Below are positions 14,101-26,575 of a DNA stretch of 64,000 bases, piece after piece (position 1 is the first letter of the stretch; each line of letters opens with the position of its first letter). Origin of the DNA: Aptenodytes patagonicus (taxonomy: Eukaryota > Chordata > Aves > Sphenisciformes > Spheniscidae); contig NC_134960.1 in NCBI RefSeq assembly GCF_965638725.1, positions 6,450,501 to 6,514,500 of the forward strand, in the 5' to 3' direction. The notes beneath the pieces are model-generated. The model was not told the DNA's origin. It did not search any database and saw only the letters and a program-made list of their open reading frames with translations. The position numbers were made by a program, and so were the translations under genes.

Positions 14101-16290
14101 TGAAGAAGTGATGCCATGTTATATACCAAATAAAATAGAAAAATTGTGTATATTTGTAGGAAATTGCTGGGAGGGGAGCCATAGGACTTTATTTTTTAAC
14201 ATGGAGAGTATGAAACTGCTGTAGCTGTTTGAAATACAGGGTGGGCTTGATTTTGACTCAGTCCTTTTCCCAGGCTCAAGGACCATTGATGGGCCTTTTT
14301 GCCTAAAACTGTCTCCAAAGTCAAAGCTTGCATGACATGAAGGTACTATAAGGCATTCATATCACCTCTATACTAAGCTAGGAGGTCAGTCTCTACAGGA
14401 CACCTGTGCAGTTAGGAGGGAGAGAGCACAAAATCCTGAGGGCAGTTCAGAGCAGGAGTCTGGTGCTAACTAGGCTTTAACCCTCTGGAGGAGGAGATGC
14501 CCCTCTCTTGCCCTGCTCCCTTTTCGTTTATGGCTGCGAGATTGTAAAAAGATGTGAAAGCTACTCCTAAGCTTTTGGGTGTACACTTACATGCCCTTTC
14601 TAGTTACCCAACCCTCCTGTAAGGAGTTATACAAGATGTTAGTGACAGGGACTCTATCATACCAGCCTAAAGCATGCATTAGAGCGTTTATGAACTATTT
14701 TTCATAGCCCAGTAATTTAGTATAGATAGGAAACTGAGTGTTGCAGCTGTACACACAAGAAGAAAGAAAACATAAATATGATACCTCCTCAGTCTCTCTC
14801 ATTACTTGCCCCCATTTTTCCCAGCTCAGTCAAAACCATGCCATTCTTCCCATTGCCTACCTGTTGTAACCACCTCTGCCTCACCCCTTTAACTCCAAAG
14901 TAGCAAAGGGAGAAAAGGGTACAGTTGCTTTTAGTAGTGATACTACTCCTGTTTCTCATTCCAGCTGGGCCATTCTGTACCTGCTGCCATGTCTGTTGCT
15001 CTGACTTATTTGTGCCTAGCACAGAAATTTTGTTATAATCCTGTAAGACATGCCTTTCCTCAAGGTTTTTCATTTTCTGATTTACAGGAGTATTTTCAGA
15101 CTCCCAGAAATTGTTATAATGATTGGAATCCCTGGCAAAAATCCAGTTTTTCCTCAACAATTTATCTTTTATATCTTTTGCTCTTTACTTCTCTGGAAAC
15201 AGAAGAAAGTATGATTTGTGTTCAGGTTACCAATTAGTTAATAATTACCACTTTTCTTCTCAGACAAGTTAAGTGTGAAAACATCTCTTCTTATAAAAAT
15301 CAAGTTCTACTTGAATCATTTTTCCAGAATAACAGCAAGGTTTGTATATACACATTACTGTAATAATGTCAAAGTTCAATCATACACAGAGTTTATTAGA
15401 TTTTGTTTTATTCTTTCCCTTGAATTATTCATTGACTATCTATAATTTCCCAAAGAATAATTTCATAAAGTGCTGCAGCAATAAAACTCTCCATATATAG
15501 CACACCAATGTGGATGGTATTTATGATGTATTCAAACAAAGATCAGCCTGTTACATTAATCATGTAAAAGTATTGAAAAATCATATTTAATCATTTCTAT
15601 TTGAAAATAAAACCTGCTCAGAGCTTTAAAACCTGCATGAAACCTATAACTAAATTTCATACAACATTTCCTGCAACAATATACATAATTATTCAATACT
15701 TCCAGGTTTGTCTGGTGCTCAGTAATCTCTCATCTCATTTTCTCTGAATTGTGAGTTGTATTTAATCTTTTTTATTTAGTAGTTTTTGCTTAGAACATTC
15801 CAGATTTAATAAGAAGAAACAGTAAGATGTACAAAGCCCTATCCTTTGGTCAAGACAAGCTGAACAGCAAGACGTCTCCTTCCTGAAACCCAGTTCTGAT
15901 TCTGAGGACCACCAGGACACTAACACAGCTTCAAGCACCTTCTGTGCTTATCCCAGCCTCCGCAACAAGAGGAGGCACCCGTGCAGCATCTGTGCTGGCA
16001 CGCTAGGGTGGGAACACAGCGTGTTCTTATAGACTACCACAAATTTCGTTCAGGACCATGTGTAAGGATGACTGTCCATTCAGCAGCTGGATGAAGGAAG
16101 CAAAGGTGTGGCCTACTGGAGTTTATCCCTAAAAGTGTAGTGATGCTGGAATTGTAAGCGGCATTAGTAAGATTAGTAAATTCTTTTGAATGTCACCTAG
16201 TTAGAGAATGAATTTTTCCCTATATTTGACATCTGAGAGCACCGAACCACACTGTATTTCAATTTGATCTATGTGACAATTAAACTTTCC

Positions 16291-16354
16291 AGGCTTTGCA
16301 ATACTCTGCCTATACAAAGTGAAGGCTTTGCTATACTCTGCCTGTACAAAGTGA
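16291..16354. repeat. 32-bp direct tandem duplication
   Basis: Two head-to-tail copies of a 32-base unit (16291-16322 and 16323-16354) starting AGGCTTTGC differ at two positions. This is non-coding and apparently a local duplication. No open frame continues through it. Confidence 0.88.
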
Positions 16355-16727
16355 AGAGAAAGTCAAGTCTGAAGACACAACCTGCTCTTCAATAGGCCAA
16401 AAAGCAGAAGTTCTGCCTAGTACTTCTGGCAGGCTCACATGCACTGTAAGCCAAATCACACTAACATCTTTCAGATGTTTGAAAAGCTAAATACGTATAC
16501 CAATACACCTAGTTTGTGGCATATGAAATCAAATGGAAAATGAGTGAGCATGATTCCTAATGAATCAGAATATATTGTCATAGAGCTTTACCTGTGTCAT
16601 GACTGCAGGAACATTCCATAAAGTCAATTCTTGAAAAGCTGGCATCTGCAAATAAACCAACATGTACTTAATTAGAAAACAAATCTATGAAAATATAATA
16701 ATGTCTTTATGAACCCTAACAAGCAAA

Positions 16728-16772
16728 GTGTGCGTGTGTGTGTGTATAGAATATATAAACCTATATATATAA
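16728..16772. repeat. GT and AT microsatellite
   Basis: A short (GT)n tract with one interruption (16728-16746) is followed closely by an AT-rich alternation (about 16749-16772). It is an ordinary compound microsatellite. Confidence 0.85.
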
Positions 16773-19700
16773 ATGAAAGCTTTTTTCAGGATTTTAGGGT
16801 CCCTGCAAAGGAAGCAAAGAATAAACAATTGGTATAATACTAACAAGCTCAGCTTTTAGCTTTGAACATTAATAACTTCTTTGAGATAGCTCAGCCTCCT
16901 GTATATGAGCCACCCTGTAGTGTTTCAGCTGATTTTGATTCTCTTCGTGCAGAAACCTTTTAGCTAATCATTTTCATCTCTGTGTGTCAATAAATCTTGC
17001 ATCTCTAGGGCAATGACTTTTACTCAGCAAATGTTAAGCAGAAATAAAACCGCCCAGAACAGTCTAAGCATGAGAATTTCAATAAGAATTTAGCAATATA
17101 TTGATCCACTTCTCCCCCTTTTGACTTTTCATTACTATGTCACTTTCACCTCCCGAATTCAGTAAGATAAAAAGCTAAAATAGCATGTGACTTATGGGCT
17201 TTAGCCAACCCTACTAAAATTATTTTTGAATGGCTTCTTCACCAACAGCAAACTCAAAAAAAGGTTTTATAATACTAAAGGTGCTAGCAAATGGTCAATA
17301 ATCTGTTCTTGAAGGTAAGAGTCAGCAGTAACAGGCTACAAGTGAATGACCTCTTCTATAAATATAGACAAAATAAAAAGCAGAAATTAGAAGATAAAAA
17401 ATTAATTTATCAATAGTAGGAAAACAAAGCCTGTAATGAAAAGCCATGTTTCTATGGATTTCTGAATGTAACATATTATTACATGCCCTACATTTCCTCT
17501 TCCTTGGAAGGCAGTTGACAAAGTATTTGCATTTTACACTGTTCCTTAAATAAAGTACAATTAAGTTAATGTAACTCTTGTGTAATTATAAGCATCTACC
17601 ACCTAAGAGCCACTTGGATGTGCCAGATGACACTTCCTGCACACCAGTTGAACAAATACTATTTCCATTCCCCTAATATTTATCAACGAGAACCAGAAGA
17701 TAATCAATAGTCACAAAAAAAATTGATTGAAAACTCATCCTACCATTAAAAATGGTCATTGAAAAACTTCTCACTGATCTTACTTTCAAAGTTTGAGTTC
17801 TAGCACAAACAGATGGTAGAGATACTATGCCTCTTCAGTCCTAACATATAAGTATGATAAACAGTGATGAGTATCAAATCTTCTTTAAGTTTACAACATA
17901 GATAATTGTCTATCAATAACAGTCTATGGTCATCACGACAACTGATGAATGTCCATCAACATTTCATAGACGTTTATTCTTACAGCACCCTGTGAGAAGC
18001 TGAGACACAGATCAGTGAATGAATGTGTCAGCATGTTTGGGAAAATCACCATGCATACAATACTACACTCTTATCAAAACCTGTTGAGTACAGCTGAATT
18101 AATGTACAGTTGAAATAACAGTGACTGCCAGAGGAATTACAGTATTTGCTGTATAGTGCCACGGAATGACGGTTAAAAATTTTTAAATAATGTTCACTGA
18201 TAAAAATGTATTATAAATTAATGTAAATCATTGCCTTAGCAACAAAAATTTCATAGAAGTCAGCACATCTAGCTTCTTTTCTCTTCTTGTTTCTATTTCC
18301 CACCATAAAAATAAGTCACGCTATCCAATTATATAGGAAGCATTTAAGAAAGGAATTATTTTATTTTTTTAAAAAACATATAAAATCATTTTAATCTATA
18401 TAAGCACATGAAGTCTGATCCAGATAAACAGAAGTTGAAGACTACAAGATCAACAATCTTTTTTAACCTCTCAAGTAAAAACCCATAATCGAAACAACGT
18501 GGTGTCTTTTACCATGTATTTTGGCCTATAACTACGTCTGGTTTATAACCAATTTTCTTTTGTCAAAACTGTTATTCAAACTATATAAGCCTCAAAAAAA
18601 TAGGTGAAGTGCATGCTATATTTCTTCATCTAATACATAGTACAGCCAACCAAATATTACATACATAATTGTATTTAATGTGTTGGCTAACTCACCGCTT
18701 GTGGTTTATAAGATTGCAATCTTGCAGACTGATGTGGTTAACTTTAAAGCACTGTACCATTTTGTTATCATTGTGAAAAGGAAGCGCAGAGACAACAGAT
18801 CGTTAATAGAGCCACACAAATGGGCCACTCTACAGCTGATGCAACTGCCGGTTCTAGGGAATTCAGTGGAATTGGGCTGGTTGAGTTGAACTGAAGATCT
18901 GTCCCAAGGCACTTGCTATCAATTTCAGCGGAGTGACATGGACTGGCATTAGCTGGAATCGGATCACAAGAATCCAATGCGGTCACTAGTTTAATTAAGT
19001 TTAAATTCTGTAAGTCTAAGAAGTTGCATTCCTTTACAACAGTGTTACACTGTCCATAATCCTGGTGCATTAACTTTCTCTGAACCACCTCTATTGCATT
19101 CTCCTGATTACTTCCATAGAACAGGGATTTGCTGATGATGTATGCATACAACATAGCATATTAGAGAAAAATACAGAGAGAAATCTATTTCAGTTCTACC
19201 AAGTATCAATAAAACAGACAGCTTTCCCACAGATCTCTGTTTGGAAAGCATAGTAGTGATTCTAGCTATTTTATGACTGACAGCAAGAATAGACTGCCTG
19301 AAGAAAATGAAAACATCTTGGTATTTACCAAAGTCAATAGGGAGTAATCTATACTGTTAAATATTGGTTAAGTATTGGTGGTAGATCCTCATGGAAGACT
19401 CATTGTTAGATGATGAAAATGTCTAAGGGTCCATTCTTTACTTATTCTATACAAATAAACAGTTGTTTGCAACTGTCTGCAATTAAGAAAAGCATGACTA
19501 ATGACTGCAGCGAGATCTTCATACAACTCAGGTAGCCATTAATAAAGGCATACATTCTCCTTTGATAATCACCCTCAATTACACTTCTGACTTACATAGT
19601 TCAAAAGGGTCTTTGAAAGTTTGTTCAGGAATTCTTGCAAAATTCAAGTGTTACAGCTATTCTAATAATCTAAGAAAATCAAACATTGTACTGGTGCTGG

Positions 19701-22700
19701 CTCAGGTGTATTTCTAACCCCTCTGTAAGCTCATTCAGTTCAGCCAGTGGCAGAAAACTAAGCCAGGCAAAAAAGCCCAAGGAGTAGTTAAAGCCAGCAC
19801 TAAGGACAGCAGCATGAAATTCCATGAGGTGTCAAGAGCCACGATTTCTGCTGAAGAACATTTGAACAGCTGGTTGATGGCACAAAATATCACATATAGG
19901 ATATTAACTTTCAGACTGAAATTCAAAAGACACTGTTTGTATCATCCTTCCTTCATCCTCTTAAGTCATCTGGTCCTGCCATATCTACAAAGACTTTTTT
20001 TTTTTTTTAACCGAAACCATTTTAACAGAGCAAGGTTAGAGAGTTACTATATATGCTATTGACCTACGTGAACTCTTCCTCTGGGTTTTTCTCAGATTTG
20101 GACTACCAGCTCCTTGTCGAGCTTGTTCCTAGCTTTCTTTTCCATGTACTTGTCCTTTTCTCTTCTCTTCTTCATTGTTATCTCATACAGGCGCCCCTCT
20201 TCCCAACCCTCCCTTCCCACTAATAACATTCCAATATCGATTTGTTATAATGGTTTTCAGCTTTTTTCCATATATAGAAACATTTCACAATGGAGGTGTA
20301 GACTCCAATAGAACGAGTTTCAGCATAACTACAACAGGTTGGTTTTGTCGATTCTTAGAATAGTCCACAGAAGACTAAGAGTCCACGCACTACCAAGTGA
20401 AACTACTGAGCTATAATATTGACACAGAACTAAAAAACCACAAAAAGTATTTATCACGCAATTTCATTTTCTGATCAAGAACCAATTGTCTTCTCTTGCT
20501 ATCTTCTCTGCTTGCCTCTTCCCCTGACAATGGAAATGGCTGAGGTCTCAAACACATAGAATGTGATTTCTTACCTTCTTTCAGAATCTCCTGGAATAAC
20601 TGGAAAACAATTAACAAAGCTTTCTGTAAGTCATTTAACAGTGATGTTACACTTCTCTAGAGGCCTTTGGAGTATCCAGTCTGCGTTTGCTCTGAGCTGA
20701 GTGAAATGCAAATCATTAGTACTTATTTCTACTTGCTCCGCCACAGTTATTCAAACCATATATCAAAGAAATACTAGGGGGCAGCAGCTTTCAGCAGGAT
20801 TTGCGAACACACAGCTGGGCCCAGACAGAAACTGATAACCTATAATCCAGCTAAGCTATAACAGGAACAGTGTGACTGACCGTTCTCTGTCAAACTGATG
20901 CCACAGCACAACTTCACAAAGAGATTATGAGTTCTGGGACAAGAACTTTCTTTCCGTTTTAGAGCAGACCTACCAGAGTGGGGTCATGATCCAAGATATA
21001 CACTCCCACATGTTTTCCTTGCAAATGTTGAAAAACTGGCAATGAAAATAAAAGAATCGGGCCATGAAATGGAGTCTATACTCCAAAATGTAGAAAGTGA
21101 TAAATAATCCAAGGTAAAAGGACTATTTGCAACCTTGCTACTAAACCTTAGAAGGAAAAGTAACAGTATTCATAATGTCCTGTATATTTTGTGACAATGG
21201 TATTACTTTGTTTCCCAAAGGACAAAGTAATGTAGTTACGTAGTTACATATCTGAAGGTGCCCAGAATACACTAGAATGAAGTTTTAGATAGCAAAGCAG
21301 CCATTGGAAAAACTATGTTGCACTATCATAGACAACTTTTGTCCAGCAATGTGTCAGTTTAAACAAAGCTGTATTAAGAACTTGCTTTTGAAAGTGCATT
21401 GCTTCCTATCCTGAGATAAAAACAAAACATGGAATTCAGAACTTCCTACAGACTGAAAATTAGAAGTTTGTATCAGCTCCATTCTGCATAAAAATGCCAA
21501 TTCATCACTGACTGAAATCTCCTACACCTATTCCTGCATCATGATAAACATAAGCTTCAGTAACACAAAACAATCAAGTTTTGTATACTACAGCCAACCA
21601 AAATGTTAACTAACCAACTTTATAATGATAAGTTGATCTCATCCTCTCCAAGCATCACTTTCAGCATCCAATGAATGCCAATCACATTTGTCCTAGCACA
21701 ACATAACATTTCAACAGAATGCGTACCAACAGGGTCTTTAGAAACCTCAGAAAGGTTCCCTGGGGCATTTTTTCTGCAGCACTTCATGCAAACCTGTATA
21801 CTAGTTCATTGATTTTGGTAGCTACCTGCCTAGAAAATACCAGTAATGGTTTTTACTTATTCAAGGTAGAAATGAGAAAATGGGCTTAGAGTTGCTTTGT
21901 GTTTAAATATGAACATGAGCATATTCCCAACTTCTCTGATATGAGATTTCAGCTTTGGTTTTCATAACATTGGAAGTGTCAGGAAGCAAGAAACAGATTC
22001 TGGTATCCCAATAATTTTTTTATAACACAGGTGATATGGTGCCAATAAAATCACAACATAAGTATGTGATAACATTTAACATGGCCATCTCAAATAAAAG
22101 CTAAACTCATCTCAGAATTCTGAGTGCCTTAAGTATTTTTCAAGGTCACACTGTAAATTCATAAACTTTACCATAATAAGAGTCCAAATAATTTGAAGTT
22201 TGATGCAGAGTCTTTCACAGATTGCTCCCATAACGTCCTCATATAACAAAGGGAAATTGTGTAATTAGTCGTGACAATGGACTTCTTAAAAATTTAAATT
22301 TAGCTACAATTTCAGCAAGAGAGTCTGCACTTTATTAGCTGCAGTTCAGATGCACAAGCTACAAAGTCTGCTTGTTCACTCACTGTGTGTGTCCCTTCTA
22401 AGATTAGGAAAAGGAACAATCTAATTAGAAATAATCCTGTGAAGAACAAATATCAAAGGAGAAAAGCTAGAAGAAAAAGCTTTTTTTTTTCCCCCAGTTG
22501 CCAGATGAGTCCGTTAACTATGATGTGGACTGTGGTCTTATCTCAAGCAAAGGATAATGCATTAATCCATTTCACAACTATTTGTTTATTATATCTTTTT
22601 AAAATATTGTGATATTTTCTAAATGTAGTGGGACCTGCACAAAACCTGCTGATTGTTAAAAAAAACAGGATGCAGTTTCAATGCACAGAATATATTTAAC

Positions 22701-24042
22701 ACTAAGTAAACTGAGCTGCAGAGAAGAAACAAGCTTTGGTTTATGTAATGTTGTTGCCTAATCTCTAACTCTCATAATAGGAAATAAAGTGCCTTTTATG
22801 AGGTCCTAGTCCCTCCAGAGTTATTTGGTAATAATGACTTAACAGGCAAAGTTTGAATGTAAAACCAATTTTTAAGCGAGCCAGAATCACAGCTCTTTGG
22901 AGATTATCACTGGAGATCAAAGTCAGCAACAAATACCCAGAGCCGAACAGAGAATGTCAGGGTTGTTTTCTTAGTTCATAGAAGCTTCTGAGTTTTATAT
23001 GGTCTCCTTGCTAATTAAGATTCAATATACCAGTTAGCTGTGATCTTTGGTGTCTTCCACATCTGAATAATATTTTCTGACATTTAAGTGAAACTAAACC
23101 TGAGTGTCTTGGTGACAGTAATGAACTGTATACTCAGAACTATATTAAAATAAGGTTTCCTAGGTTGAGTTTCTTAAGTTTCTTTGCAAATGTGGAGGTA
23201 TCAGCAGACTGAGCTCTTTTTAAGATAATCCCATGCCTTGTTACAACATTTCAAAATTAAGATAAAAATTGAATGCATCAGGGTAAACAAATATGTAAAA
23301 AAACATGTAAAATCTGTATTTTATTTCCTATTCCACAACATAGTGTTTCTGCAAGTAATACAAAATAAATTTTGCCCTTTTTAAGACTGAAAGGTCTGGG
23401 AATTTTGAGAGACAAAAATTCAGTCCAGCAAAAACTGCTACTTCTATAAAGGCATAGTTCCTATTTCCTAATATTTCCTGTTATCATCATCAAAAAAACA
23501 TAACATCAGGTTCTTTCTTTTGTCCTTTATAATTCAGCATATTAGTCAGAAATAGCTCAGACAAACAGGTGTACAACAGATTCTCAGGTATTGAAAAAGA
23601 GACCACTGCTTTTAAATTCTTATGTTAGGCTGGTACTAAAGCAACAGAAAGATGATAGGTAGGAGAAATGTGCCAAGTAAAAAGAAGCCACAAAAACTAT
23701 CACATCACTGTATTAATTTTTCCAAATTTAAGCCACTGAATTGCAAACTCAGGAATAACAGCTTCCTCAGCAAATGCGTAGGACTACCTGCCAGATATTA
23801 GGTCATAGCGGAGTGTCAATGCCACATGTTTCTCACAGCAGCCGAATTTTCATCAAACTCTGCAGTATAGCAGATAGGAAACTATCAGAGTCAAAGGAAA
23901 AAGACAAGTATGTCTGTGTAGACAGTGATACGCAAATCAGACTGTTCATTAACGGGTCTAACCAGCTAAGCAGAATGAGAACTAATAAAAAAACTGGGAA
24001 CATGGCATTTCTGCAGATGCCTAATTTTTTGTGTTATATATC

Positions 24043-24115
24043 AAGGGTCAAATTCTGCCTATTTTATTCCTAAGCAAGATCACTCAAGTCAATGAAATTA
24101 GCATATGCTAAAGTT
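24043..24115. repeat. Possible old dispersed repeat fragment
   Basis: The phrases 'gggtcaaattctgcct' and 'cactcaagtcaatgaaatta' occur together. They match by eye the outer and inner parts of the palindromic MITE-like repeat also suspected at 13920-14100. It is decayed and the family is uncertain. Confidence 0.35.
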
Positions 24116-26389
24116 AAGTATATTGTTAAGTGCCACCTAATAAACGCTGCTTTCTCAAACTGAAGCAAATACAGATGTGCTTGCCAGCTTGCATGATTCA
24201 CAAAGATTAGATTTCTATATCAATGGTCTTCTAAAAACAGAGAAGAAAAATGTAAAATTTCAACTAATTAATATTCTACATGTTTTAAAAATAATGCATA
24301 TGGGAAAATTAAATTTTCTTAAATTGTGAGAGGGAGAGACTTACTAAAAAATAAAAAGGATTGCACTTTGATTTTTAATTAATAACAAAAAATCCTGCCC
24401 TGCAACTGAAGTGGTTTGTAATTTCCCATGGAGAGAAAAGGCCCCTCTCCGAATTACACATTTTCATCCTTGCACTGACTCTGCCACCCATTTGACCCTC
24501 AGTGAGTTCATTCAACTCTCCAAACTAGCAGAAAAATACTGAGGGGGTTTTTTTGGGGGCAGGGGTAGTTTTCTGCTCATTTAATCAGATGAATCAGCTC
24601 ATGGTAGTGTCAGATGAGTACCTGAGCCAACAGAAGGAAGATGAAGGGAGGAGCATGCTGCTGCAAATGAGGGGAAAAAAAGGAGTAAGAAGAAGTGACA
24701 TTGTTCTCTTGGAGGTTGTGAGCTACTGCACTGGCTCAGACATAACACAAGATTTAATACAAAAGATGAACTCCCATAAACCTATGCAGGAAAACATCCG
24801 AGGATTTTTTGTTTCTTACAATTGGTTATCAGCCCTGATTCCATCTCTGCTTCCTATGGTGCCTGAGAACAGTGCATGTTATATTTGATCACATTCCACT
24901 TTTCCACTACTAGCATCTATGTACTCCACATCTGCCCTGGACAATAAAGGTTTTCTGGAATTTTGAATAAAAGTAACAATAAGCCTCACAACTATGATCA
25001 TGAAGAAGCTCCCTAGCCTGAGGAAGCTTCCCAAAGCAAATTGTTACCAGCTTCCTGTGGCTTCTGTCCTGTTCACGAGTATAAATTAATGTTACTTCAC
25101 AGAAATTCAGATCTCCTATCAATTATTCACTGCAGAGATTGAAACTTTGATTAGCAAGACCTAAAATCACTTGGTCACATTATGGGTTTTTTGTTTCCTT
25201 CTCTAAAAGCAGGGATCATATCTTTAATTAATGCCAGCGAAGTTCATCTTCATGAAGCAATATAAATTTTAGCTAAGAAAGCAATGTGATCATGACACCA
25301 ACAACTCTGCTCACTCAAGGAACATGAAGGAGGAAGATAGATACAAAAAGCAGAACTGAGAACAGAGTAGTCTGAGGCCCAAAGTTCAGATCTAGGCACT
25401 ACCTCCCGTCTATCACAAGACTGGTTTTAATAAATTTCAGTGACACTTCAGCCACAAAGCAAGTATTTTCCTTTGGACTCTGTGCTCAGTGCATCTTAGA
25501 GCTGCTCTAGAAGTAAAACTTTACGTAATGAGTAAAATCAGAAGTCAAACAGCTCACTGCTCTGATTCCGATCTAAAATTTAATTTAAAAACAGGTTGGC
25601 TAATTAGGAAGCTCTACAGAGTGTCATAGTCAAATGAAAAGAGATCTGTATCAGAAATTATTTTTAAAAATAGTTAGCTTGCCACCTAGATCCATAGTTC
25701 CATTATTTTTTGTACCTGCACTAACCTGAGACTAGCCTGAAAAAAAAGCTGGTGGTGTGCTAAAATTGTGGCAATGCCTATATTAGAAATCAAACTGTTT
25801 TTTCTTTAATTGGGTTTTATAAAATATGGGCACAATGCTGAGAAAACATAATAAGTCAGTCATATAAGGAAAAAAGATTAGAAATTTCCTCTATTATCAT
25901 ACAGTCCTAGTCCTCTACAATTGCACTATCAAAAAGTTGAAATACGGTCAAAATCCTGTCTCACATCCAATCTGTTCAGGACAAAATTTTGCTGTCTTTC
26001 CTTTCCTTCCTCTTTCTTATTTTGGGATCCATCATACCTACATCATTTCTCAAGCATGTATGGATTTTGCAGCTCAGCCTCTACAAATAACAAGTAACTA
26101 AGATACTTTATTTTCAAAGACATGTCATGAGCTGAAGTTAGAAGCAAATTTAGTTCTTTTTGTTAATGAAAATTCATAGCTTTCGCTGTGAAACATTTTC
26201 TCTACGGCCAGACATAAAAGGAACCTTAACTGGAAGCACTCCAATTCAACAGCAGAATTTTACAATTTTTTTTTTTTAAACAGTAGCATTAAATATATAC
26301 CTACTTACCCAAACCACATTAGCTCTGATTGTGCCAGGCATGATATATGCATTTAGTAATACAATCAGAAGTCCCCATTCCAAACAGCC

Positions 26390-26575
26390 TGCAGTCTAAG
26401 TAGACAAAATGAAGGAAGACAGTGACTTATTTTGTAGAAAGAAAACTAAGGCAAAGTTCTGAATCATAAACAATATAAGCGTTAGGACATAAATAAACTA
26501 CCACAGATCTGGGAATAGAACAAAGATCTTAAGTCCCTCTCCAGTGTCTTAGACATAAGGCTTCTCCTTATGAGT
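26390..26575. repeat. MIR-like SINE remnant
   Basis: Ordered remnants include 'cagtctaagtagacaaaatgaagga', a 'gtgacttattttgtag' block, 'aaactaaggcaaag', and 'gatctgggaatagaacaaagatctt...ccctctccagtgtcttagacataaggc'. These resemble the order of phrases in MIR-class tRNA SINEs. The copy is heavily diverged, so class rather than family is claimed. Confidence 0.45.

Noticed and set aside
14789..15160. 123-codon minus-strand open frame in the gene-poor region
   Set aside because: No domain or family recognised, no promoter-like composition and no exon partners. Possible decayed repeat at best.
18768..19154. 128-codon minus-strand open frame
   Set aside because: Has a Cys-rich end, but no known family, and overlaps another frame on the plus strand.
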